DNA of 64,000 bases from Flavobacterium sp. ASV13 (GTDB lineage Bacteria; Bacteroidota; Bacteroidia; Flavobacteriales; Flavobacteriaceae), in the NCBI RefSeq assembly GCF_000745775.1, contig NZ_KN050752.1, positions 105,729 through 169,728 of the forward strand, written 5' to 3'. Position numbers and translations under genes: made by a program. Each line of letters starts with the position of its first letter. The first letter of the stretch is position 1. Below, in pieces: positions 34,212 through 44,271 of this stretch. Under the pieces are notes generated by a model. It was not told the origin of the DNA. It searched no databases and worked only from the letters and a program-made list of their open reading frames with translations.

Positions 34212-35822
34212 ATGTACAATACTTCTTTTATTAAGAAAATTCTAGTAGCTGCAACGGTAGTTTTTTTATATTCATGCGATAGAGATTTTAATGCAATTGG
34301 TGATGATTTAATTGGAGACAATCATTTTGATTTGACACCTGAAAAATATGATGTTTTAGCCTATAATCAAGAGGTAACGCCTATTGAGTCAAATGGATTG
34401 GCGATTAATGCTTTGGGTATTTATGATAATCCGGTTTTAGGTACAACAACAGGAAGTTATGTTACTCAGGTTGCTTTGTCAGAATATGCGCCAACAATTG
34501 GTGAAGGTGCTGTTATTGATAGTGTATATTTGAGTGTTCCTTATTTTAGCCATGTAGTATCTACTGATGCTGATGGTAAGCGTACTTTTGAATTAGATTC
34601 TGTTTTTGGGCCTGCTGACGGAAAAATCGATTTAAGTATTTATGAGTCTAAAGTTGTAATGCGTAGCAGTTTTTTTGATAACGGTACTCAATTGCCTCAA
34701 TTGTATTATACAAGCGCTAATGATAATGCTGATTTTGACGGAAATATTGGTGCAAAGCTTAATAACTCAAGTAGTAAAAGTCAAAATACAGAATTCTTTT
34801 TTAACAAAGCTGAAATAACAGACAAGACGATTGATGCTAATGGTAAAGTAGTTTTGACTAAAGTAGCGCCGGAAATGCGTTTGATGTTAGATAAAAGCTT
34901 CTTCATGGATAAAATTTTAAATGCTCCTGCAGAAAAATTATCATCAGCAAACATATTCCAGGATTATTTTAGAGGATTATATTTCAAAGTAGCAAGATCG
35001 GGAGCAAATCCAGCAAACTTAGCTTTGATTAATTTTGCAACAGCAGGTAAAATTGTCATTAAATATAAGGCAAAAACGGCAATTACTACAGATCCTGACA
35101 CGACAATGGAGGATAAGAGTATCACGATTAACTTGACTGGTGCTACAGCTAGTCTTCAGCAAGATGCGAAAAGTGCTAGCTATACAAGTGCAATATCAGA
35201 TGCAAATATAAACAGAACAGAAGGTGATGATCGCCTTTATATTAAAGGAGGGCAGGGATCTGTCGCTGTTATTGAACTAAATGGTTTTGCATCTAAGCTG
35301 GCTGAAATTAGAACTAAAAACTGGCTTGTAAATGAAGCGAATCTGGTTTTTTATATTGATACAGATCAAATGTCATCTAAAGGCTCAGGCTCTTTTCAGG
35401 CAGATGAACCTAAAAGAGTTTATTTGTATGATTTGACTAATAATATACCTTTGATTGATTATTCTGATGGTACTTCTGGTGCACTTACAGGTGATCCTAA
35501 GGCTACAAAATATGTGTTTGGCGGTATTATTAATGTTGATGGAACTACTAAGCGAGGTACATATTATAAAGTTAGAATTACAAATCATATCCGAAATCTT
35601 ATAAAAGATGCAACAGCCGTAAATGTAAAATTAGGTTTAGTTGTTACAGAAGATATAGGCGTGATTGCTTCTAATAGATTAAAATTAAAAAACAGCGTTA
35701 TTTCAGCAGCGCCGAGAGGATCAGTTATGGGGCCATTAGGAACTGTTCTGTACGGAGGAAAATCTTCTGTTGCAGATGATAAAAGACTGAAACTTGAAAT
35801 TTACTACACGAAACCAAATTAA
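34212..35822 (+). CDS. DUF4270 lipoprotein
   Basis: 536 residues with a lipoprotein signal (lipobox Cys22 in VFLYSCDRDF). The DUF4270 pattern is clear: FNAIGDDLIGDNHF near the N-terminus, LGIYDNPVLGTTTGSYVTQVALSEYAPTIG, VIDSVYLSVPYFS and the C-terminal NHIRNLIKDATAVNVKLGLVVTEDIG and LKLEIYYTKPN. Probably surface or outer-membrane attached, function unknown. It starts 18 bp after the GT5-domain gene and ends 9 bp before glmS, so the three should be one transcript. Confidence 0.92.
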   Translation: MYNTSFIKKILVAATVVFLYSCDRDFNAIGDDLIGDNHFDLTPEKYDVLAYNQEVTPIESNGLAINALGIYDNPVLGTTTGSYVTQVALSEYAPTIGEGAVIDSVYLSVPYFSHVVSTDADGKRTFELDSVFGPADGKIDLSIYESKVVMRSSFFDNGTQLPQLYYTSANDNADFDGNIGAKLNNSSSKSQNTEFFFNKAEITDKTIDANGKVVLTKVAPEMRLMLDKSFFMDKILNAPAEKLSSANIFQDYFRGLYFKVARSGANPANLALINFATAGKIVIKYKAKTAITTDPDTTMEDKSITINLTGATASLQQDAKSASYTSAISDANINRTEGDDRLYIKGGQGSVAVIELNGFASKLAEIRTKNWLVNEANLVFYIDTDQMSSKGSGSFQADEPKRVYLYDLTNNIPLIDYSDGTSGALTGDPKATKYVFGGIINVDGTTKRGTYYKVRITNHIRNLIKDATAVNVKLGLVVTEDIGVIASNRLKLKNSVISAAPRGSVMGPLGTVLYGGKSSVADDKRLKLEIYYTKPN

Positions 35823-35831
35823 TAAATATAT

Positions 35832-37682
35832 ATGTGTGGAATTGTTGGATATATTGGCCATAGAGAGGCGTATCCTATTGTTATCAAAGGATTAAAACGA
35901 CTCGAATACAGAGGTTACGATAGTGCCGGTGTAATGTTGTTTGACAACGAAACCGGAGTAAAACTTTGTAAAACAAAAGGTAAGGTTTCGGATCTTGAAG
36001 CTAAAGCGAAAGATAACTTAGCAACAAACGGAACGATTGGTATAGGGCATACGCGCTGGGCAACACACGGAGTGCCAAATGATGTGAATTCGCATCCGCA
36101 TCTTTCTAATTCTGGTGAATTGGTAATTATTCACAACGGAATTATTGAGAACTATGCACCGCTTAAAGAAGAATTAATCAAGAGAGGTTATACTTTTAAA
36201 TCGGATACAGATACAGAAGTTTTAGTAAACTTGATTGAAGAGGTTCAGAAAAATGAAAATATTAAGTTAGGGAAAGCAGTTCAGATTGCTTTAAATCAAG
36301 TTGTAGGAGCTTATGCAATTGCAGTTTTTGATAAAAAAAATCCTGATGAAATTGTTGCTGCAAGACTAGGTAGCCCTTTGGCAATTGGTGTGGGCGACGG
36401 TGAATATTTTGTTGCTTCAGATGCTTCTCCTTTTATTGAATATACCTCTAATGCAATTTATCTTGAAGATGGTGAAATGGCAAACATCAGATTGCACAAG
36501 CCTCTTAAAGTTAGAAAAATTAAAGATGACTCGTTAGTAGATCCTTATATTCAAGAACTTCAAATGAATTTGGAGCAGATTGAAAAAGGAGGTTACGACC
36601 ATTTCATGTTAAAAGAAATCTACGAACAGCCAAGTGTAATTAAAGATACTTACAGAGGAAGACTTCATGCAAATGAAGGAATTGTTCAAATGGCTGGTGT
36701 TGAAGATAATCTTGAAAAATTCTTAAATGCAAAACGTATTCTTATTGTAGCTTGCGGTACTTCTTGGCACGCAGGTTTGGTAGCAGAATATATTTTTGAA
36801 GAGTTTACACGTATTCCAGTTGAAGTTGAATATGCTTCTGAATTTAGATACAGAAACCCAATTATAAACAAAGATGATGTTGTAATTGCAATTTCTCAAT
36901 CGGGAGAAACGGCTGATACGATGGCGGCTATTAAATTGGCAAAAGAGAATGGTGCTTTTGTTTTTGGAGTTTGTAATGTTGTGGGTTCATCTATTTCAAG
37001 AGAAAGTCATGCAGGTGCTTACACACATGCCGGGCCAGAAATTGGAGTAGCTTCTACTAAAGCATTTACTACACAGATCACAGTTTTAACTATGATTGCT
37101 TTAAGACTAGGAAAAGCGAAAGGAACTTTGTCAAATACTGATTTCCATACTTATTTACAAGAATTAGAAATAATTCCTGAAAAAGTTGCTGAAGCATTGG
37201 AAACAAATGATAGAGCAAAAGAAATTGCTGCAGCTTTCAAAGATGCACCAAACTGTCTTTACTTAGGTCGTGGATATAACTTCCCGGTTGCTCTAGAAGG
37301 TGCTTTAAAACTTAAAGAGATTTCATATATTCACGCTGAAGGATATCCTGCTGCTGAAATGAAACACGGACCAATTGCTTTAATTGATGAGCACATGCCA
37401 GTTATTGTAATTGCGCCTAAACAAGGTCATTATGATAAAATTGTAAGTAACATTCAGGAGATTAAATCTAGAAGTGGTAAAATTATTGCTGTTGTTACTA
37501 AAGGTGATACACAGGTTCGTGAATTGGCAGATTATGTAATCGAAATTCCTGAGACTTCAGATGCATTATCACCACTTATTACTACAATTCCGTTGCAACT
37601 ACTTTCATACTATATTGCAGTTATGAGAGGTTGTAACGTAGATCAGCCTAGAAATTTGGCAAAATCAGTTACTGTAGAGTAA
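35832..37682 (+). CDS. glmS: Glutamine-fructose-6-phosphate aminotransferase (isomerising)
   Basis: 616 residues. It makes glucosamine-6-phosphate from fructose-6-phosphate and glutamine, the entry to UDP-GlcNAc for peptidoglycan and LPS. The N-terminal glutaminase has Cys2 in MCGIVGYIG, RWATHG and SHPHLSNSGELVIIHNGIIEN; two SIS domains follow with ACGTSWHAGLVAEYIFE and SQSGETADTM; the C-terminus ends in PRNLAKSVTVE. Length normal. Last gene of the group starting at 33387, closed by a strong terminator. No glmS ribozyme is visible in its 9-bp leader. Confidence 0.98.
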   Translation: MCGIVGYIGHREAYPIVIKGLKRLEYRGYDSAGVMLFDNETGVKLCKTKGKVSDLEAKAKDNLATNGTIGIGHTRWATHGVPNDVNSHPHLSNSGELVIIHNGIIENYAPLKEELIKRGYTFKSDTDTEVLVNLIEEVQKNENIKLGKAVQIALNQVVGAYAIAVFDKKNPDEIVAARLGSPLAIGVGDGEYFVASDASPFIEYTSNAIYLEDGEMANIRLHKPLKVRKIKDDSLVDPYIQELQMNLEQIEKGGYDHFMLKEIYEQPSVIKDTYRGRLHANEGIVQMAGVEDNLEKFLNAKRILIVACGTSWHAGLVAEYIFEEFTRIPVEVEYASEFRYRNPIINKDDVVIAISQSGETADTMAAIKLAKENGAFVFGVCNVVGSSISRESHAGAYTHAGPEIGVASTKAFTTQITVLTMIALRLGKAKGTLSNTDFHTYLQELEIIPEKVAEALETNDRAKEIAAAFKDAPNCLYLGRGYNFPVALEGALKLKEISYIHAEGYPAAEMKHGPIALIDEHMPVIVIAPKQGHYDKIVSNIQEIKSRSGKIIAVVTKGDTQVRELADYVIEIPETSDALSPLITTIPLQLLSYYIAVMRGCNVDQPRNLAKSVTVE

Positions 37683-37704
37683 TTATTTAAAATATATAAA
37701 TGTT

Positions 37705-37736
37705 AAAAAAGCGAGATTTAGGTCTCGCTTTTTTTT
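37705..37736 (+). terminator. glmS terminator
   Basis: Perfect 12-bp stem, AAAAAAGCGAGA (37705-37716) with TCTCGCTTTTTT (37723-37734), loop TTTAGG, T-run. The rest of the 304-bp gap to 37987 is very AT-rich with no gene; a near-match -7 sequence TATTTTG lies around 37951. Confidence 0.92.
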
Positions 37737-37986
37737 ATTGTCGAATTTTTTTTCTGACCCCGTTATTTTTATTAAATCCTCAATTTTTTAATTAAATTTT
37801 ATATGTATGCATACTATTTAAGATTTGAAAAGCCTCGTTGTTGCTGTTAATTGAATAAAACACAATGTGAAAAAGTTAAAATACTAACAATTTTAATGCG
37901 TAATATTAATTTTTTTTAACGTTTTTTTATTAATATCAAAAATATTTGTATTTTGGCTAGATAAACTAACCAAAAACCTAACCCAA

Positions 37987-40776
37987 ATGAGAGTGTATTT
38001 GCTGATTATGTTGTTTTTCTGCGGCGTTTCCTTTGCGCAGAATTCAATTACTGGTTCTGTTACCGATAGTAACAAACAATCTATCCCTGGTGCCAATGTC
38101 AACATAGTAGGAAGTTCAGGTGGAACTTCAACTGATTTTGACGGTACTTTTAAATTGAATACTGCTTCTAAACCACCTTTTACTCTTAAGGTGTCAGCAG
38201 TTGGTTTTGAAACTAAAACAATTAGTGTTACATCTTTAAGTCAAAAAATTGATGTAGTGCTGAAAGATGAAGAAACTAAATTGGATGAAATTGTGGTTTC
38301 TGCTTCAAGAACTCCTGAAAGAATCATCGAATCTCCTGTAACTGTTGAAAGAATGGGAATTCAGGAAATTAAAAACACTACAGCACCTACATTTTATGAT
38401 GGTTTAGAGAATTTGAAAGAGGTGCATTTTAATACCAGTAGTATTTCGTTCAAATCAATAAATACGCGTGGTTTTGCAACTGTCGCAAATACCCGTTTTA
38501 TGCAATTGGTTGATGGAATGGATAATTCATCACCAGCACTAAATTTTGTTTTGGGTAACTTAATTGGTGTTTCGGATATTGATGTGGCTAGTGTTGAGCT
38601 TTTGCCTGGAGCTTCTTCAGCTCTTTATGGTGCAAATGCTTTTAACGGTATTATGTTTATGAATAGTAAAAGTCCTTTTACTAATGAAGGAATTAGCGTT
38701 TACTATAAATACGGTCAAACATCTCAGGATGCAGCCGGAACTAATGATTACAATGATTTTGGAATTAGAGCTGCAAAAGCTTTCACGGAGACTTTTGCTT
38801 TAAAAGCTAATTTCACTTATATGGAAGCTACAGAGTGGATTGCTGCTGACAAAAGAAGTATGACAAGTGGAGGTGATAGTCATGCAGTAAATCAGAATTA
38901 TGATGGATTAAATATCTATGGTGACGAGGTTACTACTTTTATTCCAAATGTTGGGCAAGTAAGTAGAACTGGATATCGCGAACAAGATTTAACTGATAAT
39001 AAAGTTAAAAGTATGAAAGCCGATTTCAGTGCGCACTTCAAACCTTGGAAAGATGATACTGAATTTATTGTTCAATATAAAATTGGTACAGGAAGTACAA
39101 TTTACCAAGGAGCAAACAGATATGCTTTGAAAGATTTCTTAATGCAACAAGGTAAATTTGAGGTAAAAGGTAAAAACTTCTTTGGTAGAGTTTATTTTAC
39201 TAGTGAAGATGCCGGGGATTCTTATGATATGAGATTTGCGGCATGGAACGTAAACAGAGCGGCAAAATCAGATACAGAATGGTTTACTAATTATGCGACT
39301 GCTTATCAGTATTCTGGAGCTGTGATGGGAACAAATGCAAATGAATCTGCTGCAATTGCAAGAAATTTTGCTGATTACAATATTCTTCCTCCTGCACTTT
39401 CTTTTCTTCCAAAACCAACAGGTTCTGCTAGATTTGAGCCAGGTTCAGCGCAGTTCAATAATGCACTTGCAAAAGTTATCGCTAATCCTGATTTGACTCA
39501 GGGAGCAAAATTTATCGATCACTCAAAATTATACCATTCAGATGTGAATTATAATTTTAGAGACATGGTTAAATGGGCAGAAATTCAAGTAGGAGGTTCT
39601 TGGAGAAAATATATTATGGACTCAGAAGGAACAATCTTTACAGATTATGATGGGCCAATTGAGTATAAAGAATATGGAGCATATGCACAATTGCAGAAAA
39701 AATGGTTAGAAGACAGATTGAAATTTACAGGATCTTTGCGTTATGACAAAAGCCAGAATTTTGATGGAAAGATTTCTCCAAGAGTTTCATTTACATATGC
39801 AGCTGGTGAATCAAAAAGACATAACTTCAGAGTGTCTTATCAAACAGGTTTCCGTAACCCAACAACGCAGGATCAATATATTGGTTTAGATTTAGGGCCA
39901 TTTGCTTTAATTGGTTCGGCACCTGAAAACTTAGATAGATTTCAAGAGACTATGCCAGTTAGTTTAGCGGGTCAGGCTGCTGGAGCTCCTGCTACAGTGA
40001 ATTTGTCTGGTCAAAATGCTTATCATAATGCTTATACTGTGGCTTCTGTTCAGGCATTTGCTGCGTCTGCTAATCCAGCGGATCTTGTAGTTGCAAATGT
40101 TGGTTTAGTAAAGCCAGAACAAGTTCAGGCTTTTGAGGCAGGATATCGTTCTGTTGTTCAAAATGATTTGTCAATCGATTTGAATGCTTATTACAATATT
40201 TATAATGATTTCATGAATACTGCGAGAGTAATTTCTCCTTATTATGGAACTGTAGGAACAAATCCTGCTGATCCAAATGTACAAATGACTTATGCTGCAC
40301 TTGCTTTTGGTGACAGAAGAGTTTATCAGGTTTATACAAATACAACTGCACAGATTACATCATTTGGTTTTGGAGTTGGTTTGTCTAAAAAAGTATATAA
40401 AGATTTTGAATTGGGTGTTAATTATAACTATGCACAATTTGATTTTGATCAATCTCAAGATCCTAGTTTTGTGGCTGGATTTAATACACCAAAACATAGG
40501 ATCAAAGCTTCTTTAGGAAATGCAAAAGTGGCTAAAAATTTAGGATTTAATGTAAATGTGAGATGGAACACAGAATATTTATGGCAATCTTCTTTCGGAG
40601 ATGGAATGATTCCAAAAAATACAGTTCTTGATGCGCAGGTTAATTACGGTCTTCCAAAACTGAAATCAGTTATTAAAGTGGGAGCAACTAACCTTTTCGG
40701 AAAAGATTATCTTCAGGTAATTGGTGCCGGAGCAATTGGTCAGATGTGGTTTGCTTCTTGGACAATTAATCCATAA
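37987..40776 (+). CDS. TonB-dependent outer-membrane receptor
   Basis: 929 residues. Signal peptide (MRVYLLIMLFFCGVSFAQ-N), then a carboxypeptidase-regulatory-like domain (ITGSVTDSNKQSIPGANVNIVGSSGGTSTDFDGTFKL; about 20-100), a plug domain (LDEIVVSASRTPERIIESPVTVERMG to about 235), and a 22-strand barrel ending with an aromatic-rich strand WFASWTINP. It should import a substrate too large for porins with energy from TonB. The substrate is not known; the following GDSL lipoprotein gene suggests an esterified or lipid-like compound. No SusD gene is adjacent. Confidence 0.93.
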   Translation: MRVYLLIMLFFCGVSFAQNSITGSVTDSNKQSIPGANVNIVGSSGGTSTDFDGTFKLNTASKPPFTLKVSAVGFETKTISVTSLSQKIDVVLKDEETKLDEIVVSASRTPERIIESPVTVERMGIQEIKNTTAPTFYDGLENLKEVHFNTSSISFKSINTRGFATVANTRFMQLVDGMDNSSPALNFVLGNLIGVSDIDVASVELLPGASSALYGANAFNGIMFMNSKSPFTNEGISVYYKYGQTSQDAAGTNDYNDFGIRAAKAFTETFALKANFTYMEATEWIAADKRSMTSGGDSHAVNQNYDGLNIYGDEVTTFIPNVGQVSRTGYREQDLTDNKVKSMKADFSAHFKPWKDDTEFIVQYKIGTGSTIYQGANRYALKDFLMQQGKFEVKGKNFFGRVYFTSEDAGDSYDMRFAAWNVNRAAKSDTEWFTNYATAYQYSGAVMGTNANESAAIARNFADYNILPPALSFLPKPTGSARFEPGSAQFNNALAKVIANPDLTQGAKFIDHSKLYHSDVNYNFRDMVKWAEIQVGGSWRKYIMDSEGTIFTDYDGPIEYKEYGAYAQLQKKWLEDRLKFTGSLRYDKSQNFDGKISPRVSFTYAAGESKRHNFRVSYQTGFRNPTTQDQYIGLDLGPFALIGSAPENLDRFQETMPVSLAGQAAGAPATVNLSGQNAYHNAYTVASVQAFAASANPADLVVANVGLVKPEQVQAFEAGYRSVVQNDLSIDLNAYYNIYNDFMNTARVISPYYGTVGTNPADPNVQMTYAALAFGDRRVYQVYTNTTAQITSFGFGVGLSKKVYKDFELGVNYNYAQFDFDQSQDPSFVAGFNTPKHRIKASLGNAKVAKNLGFNVNVRWNTEYLWQSSFGDGMIPKNTVLDAQVNYGLPKLKSVIKVGATNLFGKDYLQVIGAGAIGQMWFASWTINP

Positions 40777-40872
40777 TTAAAAGAAGTTAATTTGATGAAG
40801 TAGGTTTTCTTTCTATCCTTTCGATTGAAAATGAAGTAGAGAGAAGTATTAATTTTTTAAATTTTAAATGAC

Positions 40873-42447
40873 ATGAAAAAAAATATAAAAATGCTTTTAT
40901 TGGTTTCTTTAACCTTTATGGCAGCATGTAATAATGACGAAAGTGATGCGCCAGCTGAAGTGCCGGTTGTTCCTGGGTCGGCAGTTTTAACTAAATACGT
41001 AGCGCTGGGTGATTCTTTTGCTGCAGGATATAGTGATAATGCTTTGTTTATAAAAGGACAGAGTAATGCGTATCCTAATATTTTAGCACAACAATTTGTT
41101 GCTGCGGGAGGAGGGGAATTTAAAAGCCCTTTAGCAAATGATAATATAGGAGGATTGTTGTTAGGTGGGAATGTAATTGCAGGAACACGTTTGTATTTTG
41201 TTGGACAAACTCAAACTCCGACAAACGTACCTGGAAAACCAACAACAGAAGTTACTACGCATCTTACAGGTACATTTGGTAACTTAGGTGTTCCGGGAGC
41301 AAAAAGTTTTCACTTATTAGCTGCTGGTTACGGAAATGTTGCCGGAGTTGCTACTGGTGCTGCAAATCCTTATTTTGCTAGATTTGCTAGTTCGGCTACA
41401 ACATCGGTTTTGGCTGATGCTGTTGCGCAAAATCCAACTTTTTTCTCTTTGTTTATTGGTGGAAATGATGTTCTAGCCTATGCAACTTCGGGAGGAGTAG
41501 GAAAAGATCAAACAGGAAATACAAATCCAGCAACATATGGAGGAAATGATATTACAGATCCAACTGTGTTTGCGAATGCATATAATGCTTTAGCTACAAG
41601 TTTAACAGCTAAAGGGGCAAAAGGAGTGGTAGCAAATTTGCCATACATTACGGCTCTGCCTTATTTTACAACAGTTCCTTACAATCCGCTTACGGCGAAA
41701 ATTCTTGGAAGCGGCAACGAGACAGTAGGTAAAGCAACGATACAAGCATTGAACGCTCAATTATATGGTCCGTTAAAACAAGCATTGACTGCTTTTGGTG
41801 CAGGAGACAGAATTAATTTGTTGTCTGAAACAGCTGCAAATCTTCCGCTTTTAATAAAAGATGAAAGTTTGACTAACTTATCAGCGCAGTTAACTGCGGC
41901 ATTTACTCCAACATTGGGAGCGCAAACAGCTGCTTTTTATGGTACTGTATTTGGGCAGGCAAGACAAGCTAAAGCTACTGATTTGGTAGTTTTAACAACA
42001 AGAGCTGATATTGGTACTGCTCCAACTGCTGCGAATTCTGGTTTAGGAATTGCACCGCCGGCACCTTTGGATAAATTTGGAATAACATATCCATTGCAGG
42101 ATAAACATGTGTTGGTTCCAACAGAAATAGCGGAGGTTAAAAAAGCTACTGATGCTTATAATGTAACTATTGAGTCAGTTGCTAAAGCAAAAGATCTTGC
42201 TTTCGTTGATACAAAAGCAACGTTGACACAATTGTCAAGCGGAGGTATTCGATTTGGAAATTTCGTTATGTCTTCTTCTTTTGCTACAGGCGGAGCTTTC
42301 TCTTTAGATGGAGTTCATCCAAGTGCAAGAGGTTATGCTTTGATTGCTAATATTTTCGTCGATGCAATCAATGCAAAATATGGTTCTACATTGCGTCATG
42401 TTGATTTGGCTACATATCCAATTCAATATCCGCAAGTAATACAATAA
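40873..42447 (+). CDS. SGNH/GDSL hydrolase lipoprotein
   Basis: 524 residues. Lipoprotein signal with Cys19 (SLTFMAACNND). GDSL blocks: YVALGDSFAAGYSD with Ser48 as nucleophile (block I), NLGVPGAKSFHLL (block II, Gly), FFSLFIGGNDVLAYA (block III, Asn), and the C-terminal SLDGVHPSARGYALIA with the Asp-x-x-His pair (block V). It should cleave an ester at the cell surface or periplasm. It follows the TonB receptor by 96 bp with no terminator between, so the two likely form an uptake pair; substrate unknown. Confidence 0.92.
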   Translation: MKKNIKMLLLVSLTFMAACNNDESDAPAEVPVVPGSAVLTKYVALGDSFAAGYSDNALFIKGQSNAYPNILAQQFVAAGGGEFKSPLANDNIGGLLLGGNVIAGTRLYFVGQTQTPTNVPGKPTTEVTTHLTGTFGNLGVPGAKSFHLLAAGYGNVAGVATGAANPYFARFASSATTSVLADAVAQNPTFFSLFIGGNDVLAYATSGGVGKDQTGNTNPATYGGNDITDPTVFANAYNALATSLTAKGAKGVVANLPYITALPYFTTVPYNPLTAKILGSGNETVGKATIQALNAQLYGPLKQALTAFGAGDRINLLSETAANLPLLIKDESLTNLSAQLTAAFTPTLGAQTAAFYGTVFGQARQAKATDLVVLTTRADIGTAPTAANSGLGIAPPAPLDKFGITYPLQDKHVLVPTEIAEVKKATDAYNVTIESVAKAKDLAFVDTKATLTQLSSGGIRFGNFVMSSSFATGGAFSLDGVHPSARGYALIANIFVDAINAKYGSTLRHVDLATYPIQYPQVIQ

Positions 42448-42464
42448 TGCCAATTTTTTTTAGT

Positions 42465-42503
42465 AAAAAGCCACTCATTTTTAAAATGCAGTGGCTTTTT
42501 TTA
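42465..42503 (+). terminator. Terminator after GDSL gene
   Basis: Stem of AAAAAGCCACT-CATTTT (42465-42481) with 42483-42500, one single-base bulge, then T-run. Confidence 0.85.
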
Positions 42504-42588
42504 TTTCGCTAAAAAATACAATTTTAGTTATTTGAGGCCTTAGTTTTAGGAATCAAACAAAATCATGGTATTTTTTATGAAAAAAAAA

Positions 42589-42618
42589 TTGATTTTATAT
42601 TTTAAAAAATTATCTTTG
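42589..42618 (+). promoter_or_regulatory. atpD promoter
   Basis: TTG (42589-42591), 19-nt spacer, TATCTTTG (42611-42618) followed by CGCTCTG. This is the best match in the window to the Bacteroidota TTG/TAnnTTTG promoter. Predicted leader is about 55 nt. Confidence 0.72.
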
Positions 42619-42679
42619 CGCTCTGAAAAAAGAGGTATTTTCGATAAACCTAAATAGCTATTTAATAAATACATAAGTA

Positions 42680-44191
42680 ATGTCAAAAGTAATAGGAAAA
42701 GTTGCTCAAATCATTGGACCAGTAGTTGACGTAGTTTTCAACGGTAAAGATGTTGAACTTCCAAAAATTTATGATTCATTAGAAATCACAAAAAAAGATG
42801 GAACATTATTAGTTCTTGAAGTACAATCTCACATTGGAGAAAACACTGTTCGTACAATCTCTATGGACTCTACAGACGGTTTGTCAAGAGGATATGAGGT
42901 AGTTGGAACTGGGAATCCAATCCAAATGCCAATCGGTCCAGATGTATATGGACGTTTATTTAATGTTGTTGGAGATGCAATTGATGGTTTAGGTGAATTG
43001 CCAAAAACTGGAGAAAATGGTTTGCCAATTCACAGACAAGCTCCTAAATTCGAAGATTTATCAACTTCATCTGAAGTTTTATTTACAGGTATTAAAGTAA
43101 TCGATTTGATCGAGCCTTATGCAAAAGGAGGTAAAATTGGATTGTTTGGTGGTGCTGGTGTTGGTAAAACAGTATTGATTCAGGAGTTGATCAACAATAT
43201 CGCAAAAGGTCACGGTGGACTTTCAGTATTCGCTGGAGTAGGTGAAAGAACACGTGAAGGAAATGACTTACTTCGTGAGATGTTAGAGTCAGGAATTATT
43301 AAATATGGTGATGATTTCATGCACTCTATGGAAAATGGAGGATGGGATTTATCTAAAGTAGATATGCCAGGAATGAGAGAGTCTAAAGCTACTTTCGTTT
43401 TCGGACAAATGAATGAGCCACCTGGAGCTCGTGCACGTGTGGCACTTTCAGGATTATCTATCGCTGAGTATTTCCGTGATGGAGCTGGATCTGACCAAGG
43501 TAAAGATGTATTATTCTTCGTTGATAATATCTTCCGTTTTACACAAGCAGGTTCTGAGGTATCGGCACTTTTAGGACGTATGCCTTCTGCAGTAGGTTAC
43601 CAACCAACTTTGGCAACAGAGATGGGTGCTATGCAAGAGCGTATTACATCTACAAACAAAGGATCTATTACATCTGTACAGGCGGTTTACGTTCCTGCGG
43701 ATGACTTAACTGACCCGGCGCCGGCTACAACTTTCGCGCACTTAGATGCTACAACTGTATTGTCTCGTAAAATTGCTGAGTTAGGTATTTATCCAGCGGT
43801 TGACCCGTTAGATTCTACTTCAAGAATTTTAACTCCTCAAATCTTAGGAAATGAGCACTACGATTGTGCACAAAGAGTAAAAGAGATTCTTCAAAAATAC
43901 AAACAATTACAAGATATCATCGCGATCTTAGGTATGGAAGAGTTATCTGAAGAAGATAAACTTTCTGTATCAAGAGCACGTCGTGTACAACGTTTCTTGT
44001 CTCAGCCATTCCACGTAGCGGAGCAATTTACAGGTATTCCAGGTGTATTAGTTGATATTAAAGATACTATCAAAGGTTTCAACATGATTATTGATGGTGA
44101 GTTAGATCACCTTCCAGAAGCTGCTTTCAACTTGAAAGGTTCTATTCAAGATGCAATCGAAGCTGGAGAAAAAATGTTAGCTGAAGCTTAA
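42680..44191 (+). CDS. atpD: ATP synthase subunit beta
   Basis: 503 residues. Catalytic subunit of F1, making ATP from ADP and phosphate. Visible motifs: N-terminal VIGKVAQIIGPVVDVVF, Walker A GGAGVGKT (about 156-163), GERTREGNDLLREM, VLFFVDNIFRFTQAGSEVSALLGRMPSAVGYQPTL-type catalytic block with Walker B, and the DELSEED-like MEELSEEDKLSV. In Bacteroidota the beta and epsilon genes are separated from the other F-type genes, as seen here: no atpA/G/H/F/E/B in the window. Strong promoter upstream. Confidence 0.99.
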   Translation: MSKVIGKVAQIIGPVVDVVFNGKDVELPKIYDSLEITKKDGTLLVLEVQSHIGENTVRTISMDSTDGLSRGYEVVGTGNPIQMPIGPDVYGRLFNVVGDAIDGLGELPKTGENGLPIHRQAPKFEDLSTSSEVLFTGIKVIDLIEPYAKGGKIGLFGGAGVGKTVLIQELINNIAKGHGGLSVFAGVGERTREGNDLLREMLESGIIKYGDDFMHSMENGGWDLSKVDMPGMRESKATFVFGQMNEPPGARARVALSGLSIAEYFRDGAGSDQGKDVLFFVDNIFRFTQAGSEVSALLGRMPSAVGYQPTLATEMGAMQERITSTNKGSITSVQAVYVPADDLTDPAPATTFAHLDATTVLSRKIAELGIYPAVDPLDSTSRILTPQILGNEHYDCAQRVKEILQKYKQLQDIIAILGMEELSEEDKLSVSRARRVQRFLSQPFHVAEQFTGIPGVLVDIKDTIKGFNMIIDGELDHLPEAAFNLKGSIQDAIEAGEKMLAEA

Positions 44192-44204
44192 TATTAATTA
44201 TGAA

Positions 44205-44249
44205 TTATGAGTTATAAATTATGAGTATCATCTCACTTATAACTCATAA
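44205..44249 (+). repeat. Inverted repeat between atpD and atpC
   Basis: Perfect 13-bp arms TTATGAGTTATAA (44205-44217) and TTATAACTCATAA (44237-44249) with a 19-nt loop, no T-run. It belongs to the 'aattatgagttat' type of AT-rich intergenic repeat. It may act in mRNA processing or stability between the two genes. Confidence 0.7.
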
Positions 44250-44271
44250 CTTATATCTCAACTAAAAAAAG

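Noticed and set aside
35823..35832. glmS ribozyme
   Set aside because: The gap before glmS is only 9 bp, with no room for a ribozyme; the upstream sequence is DUF4270 coding.
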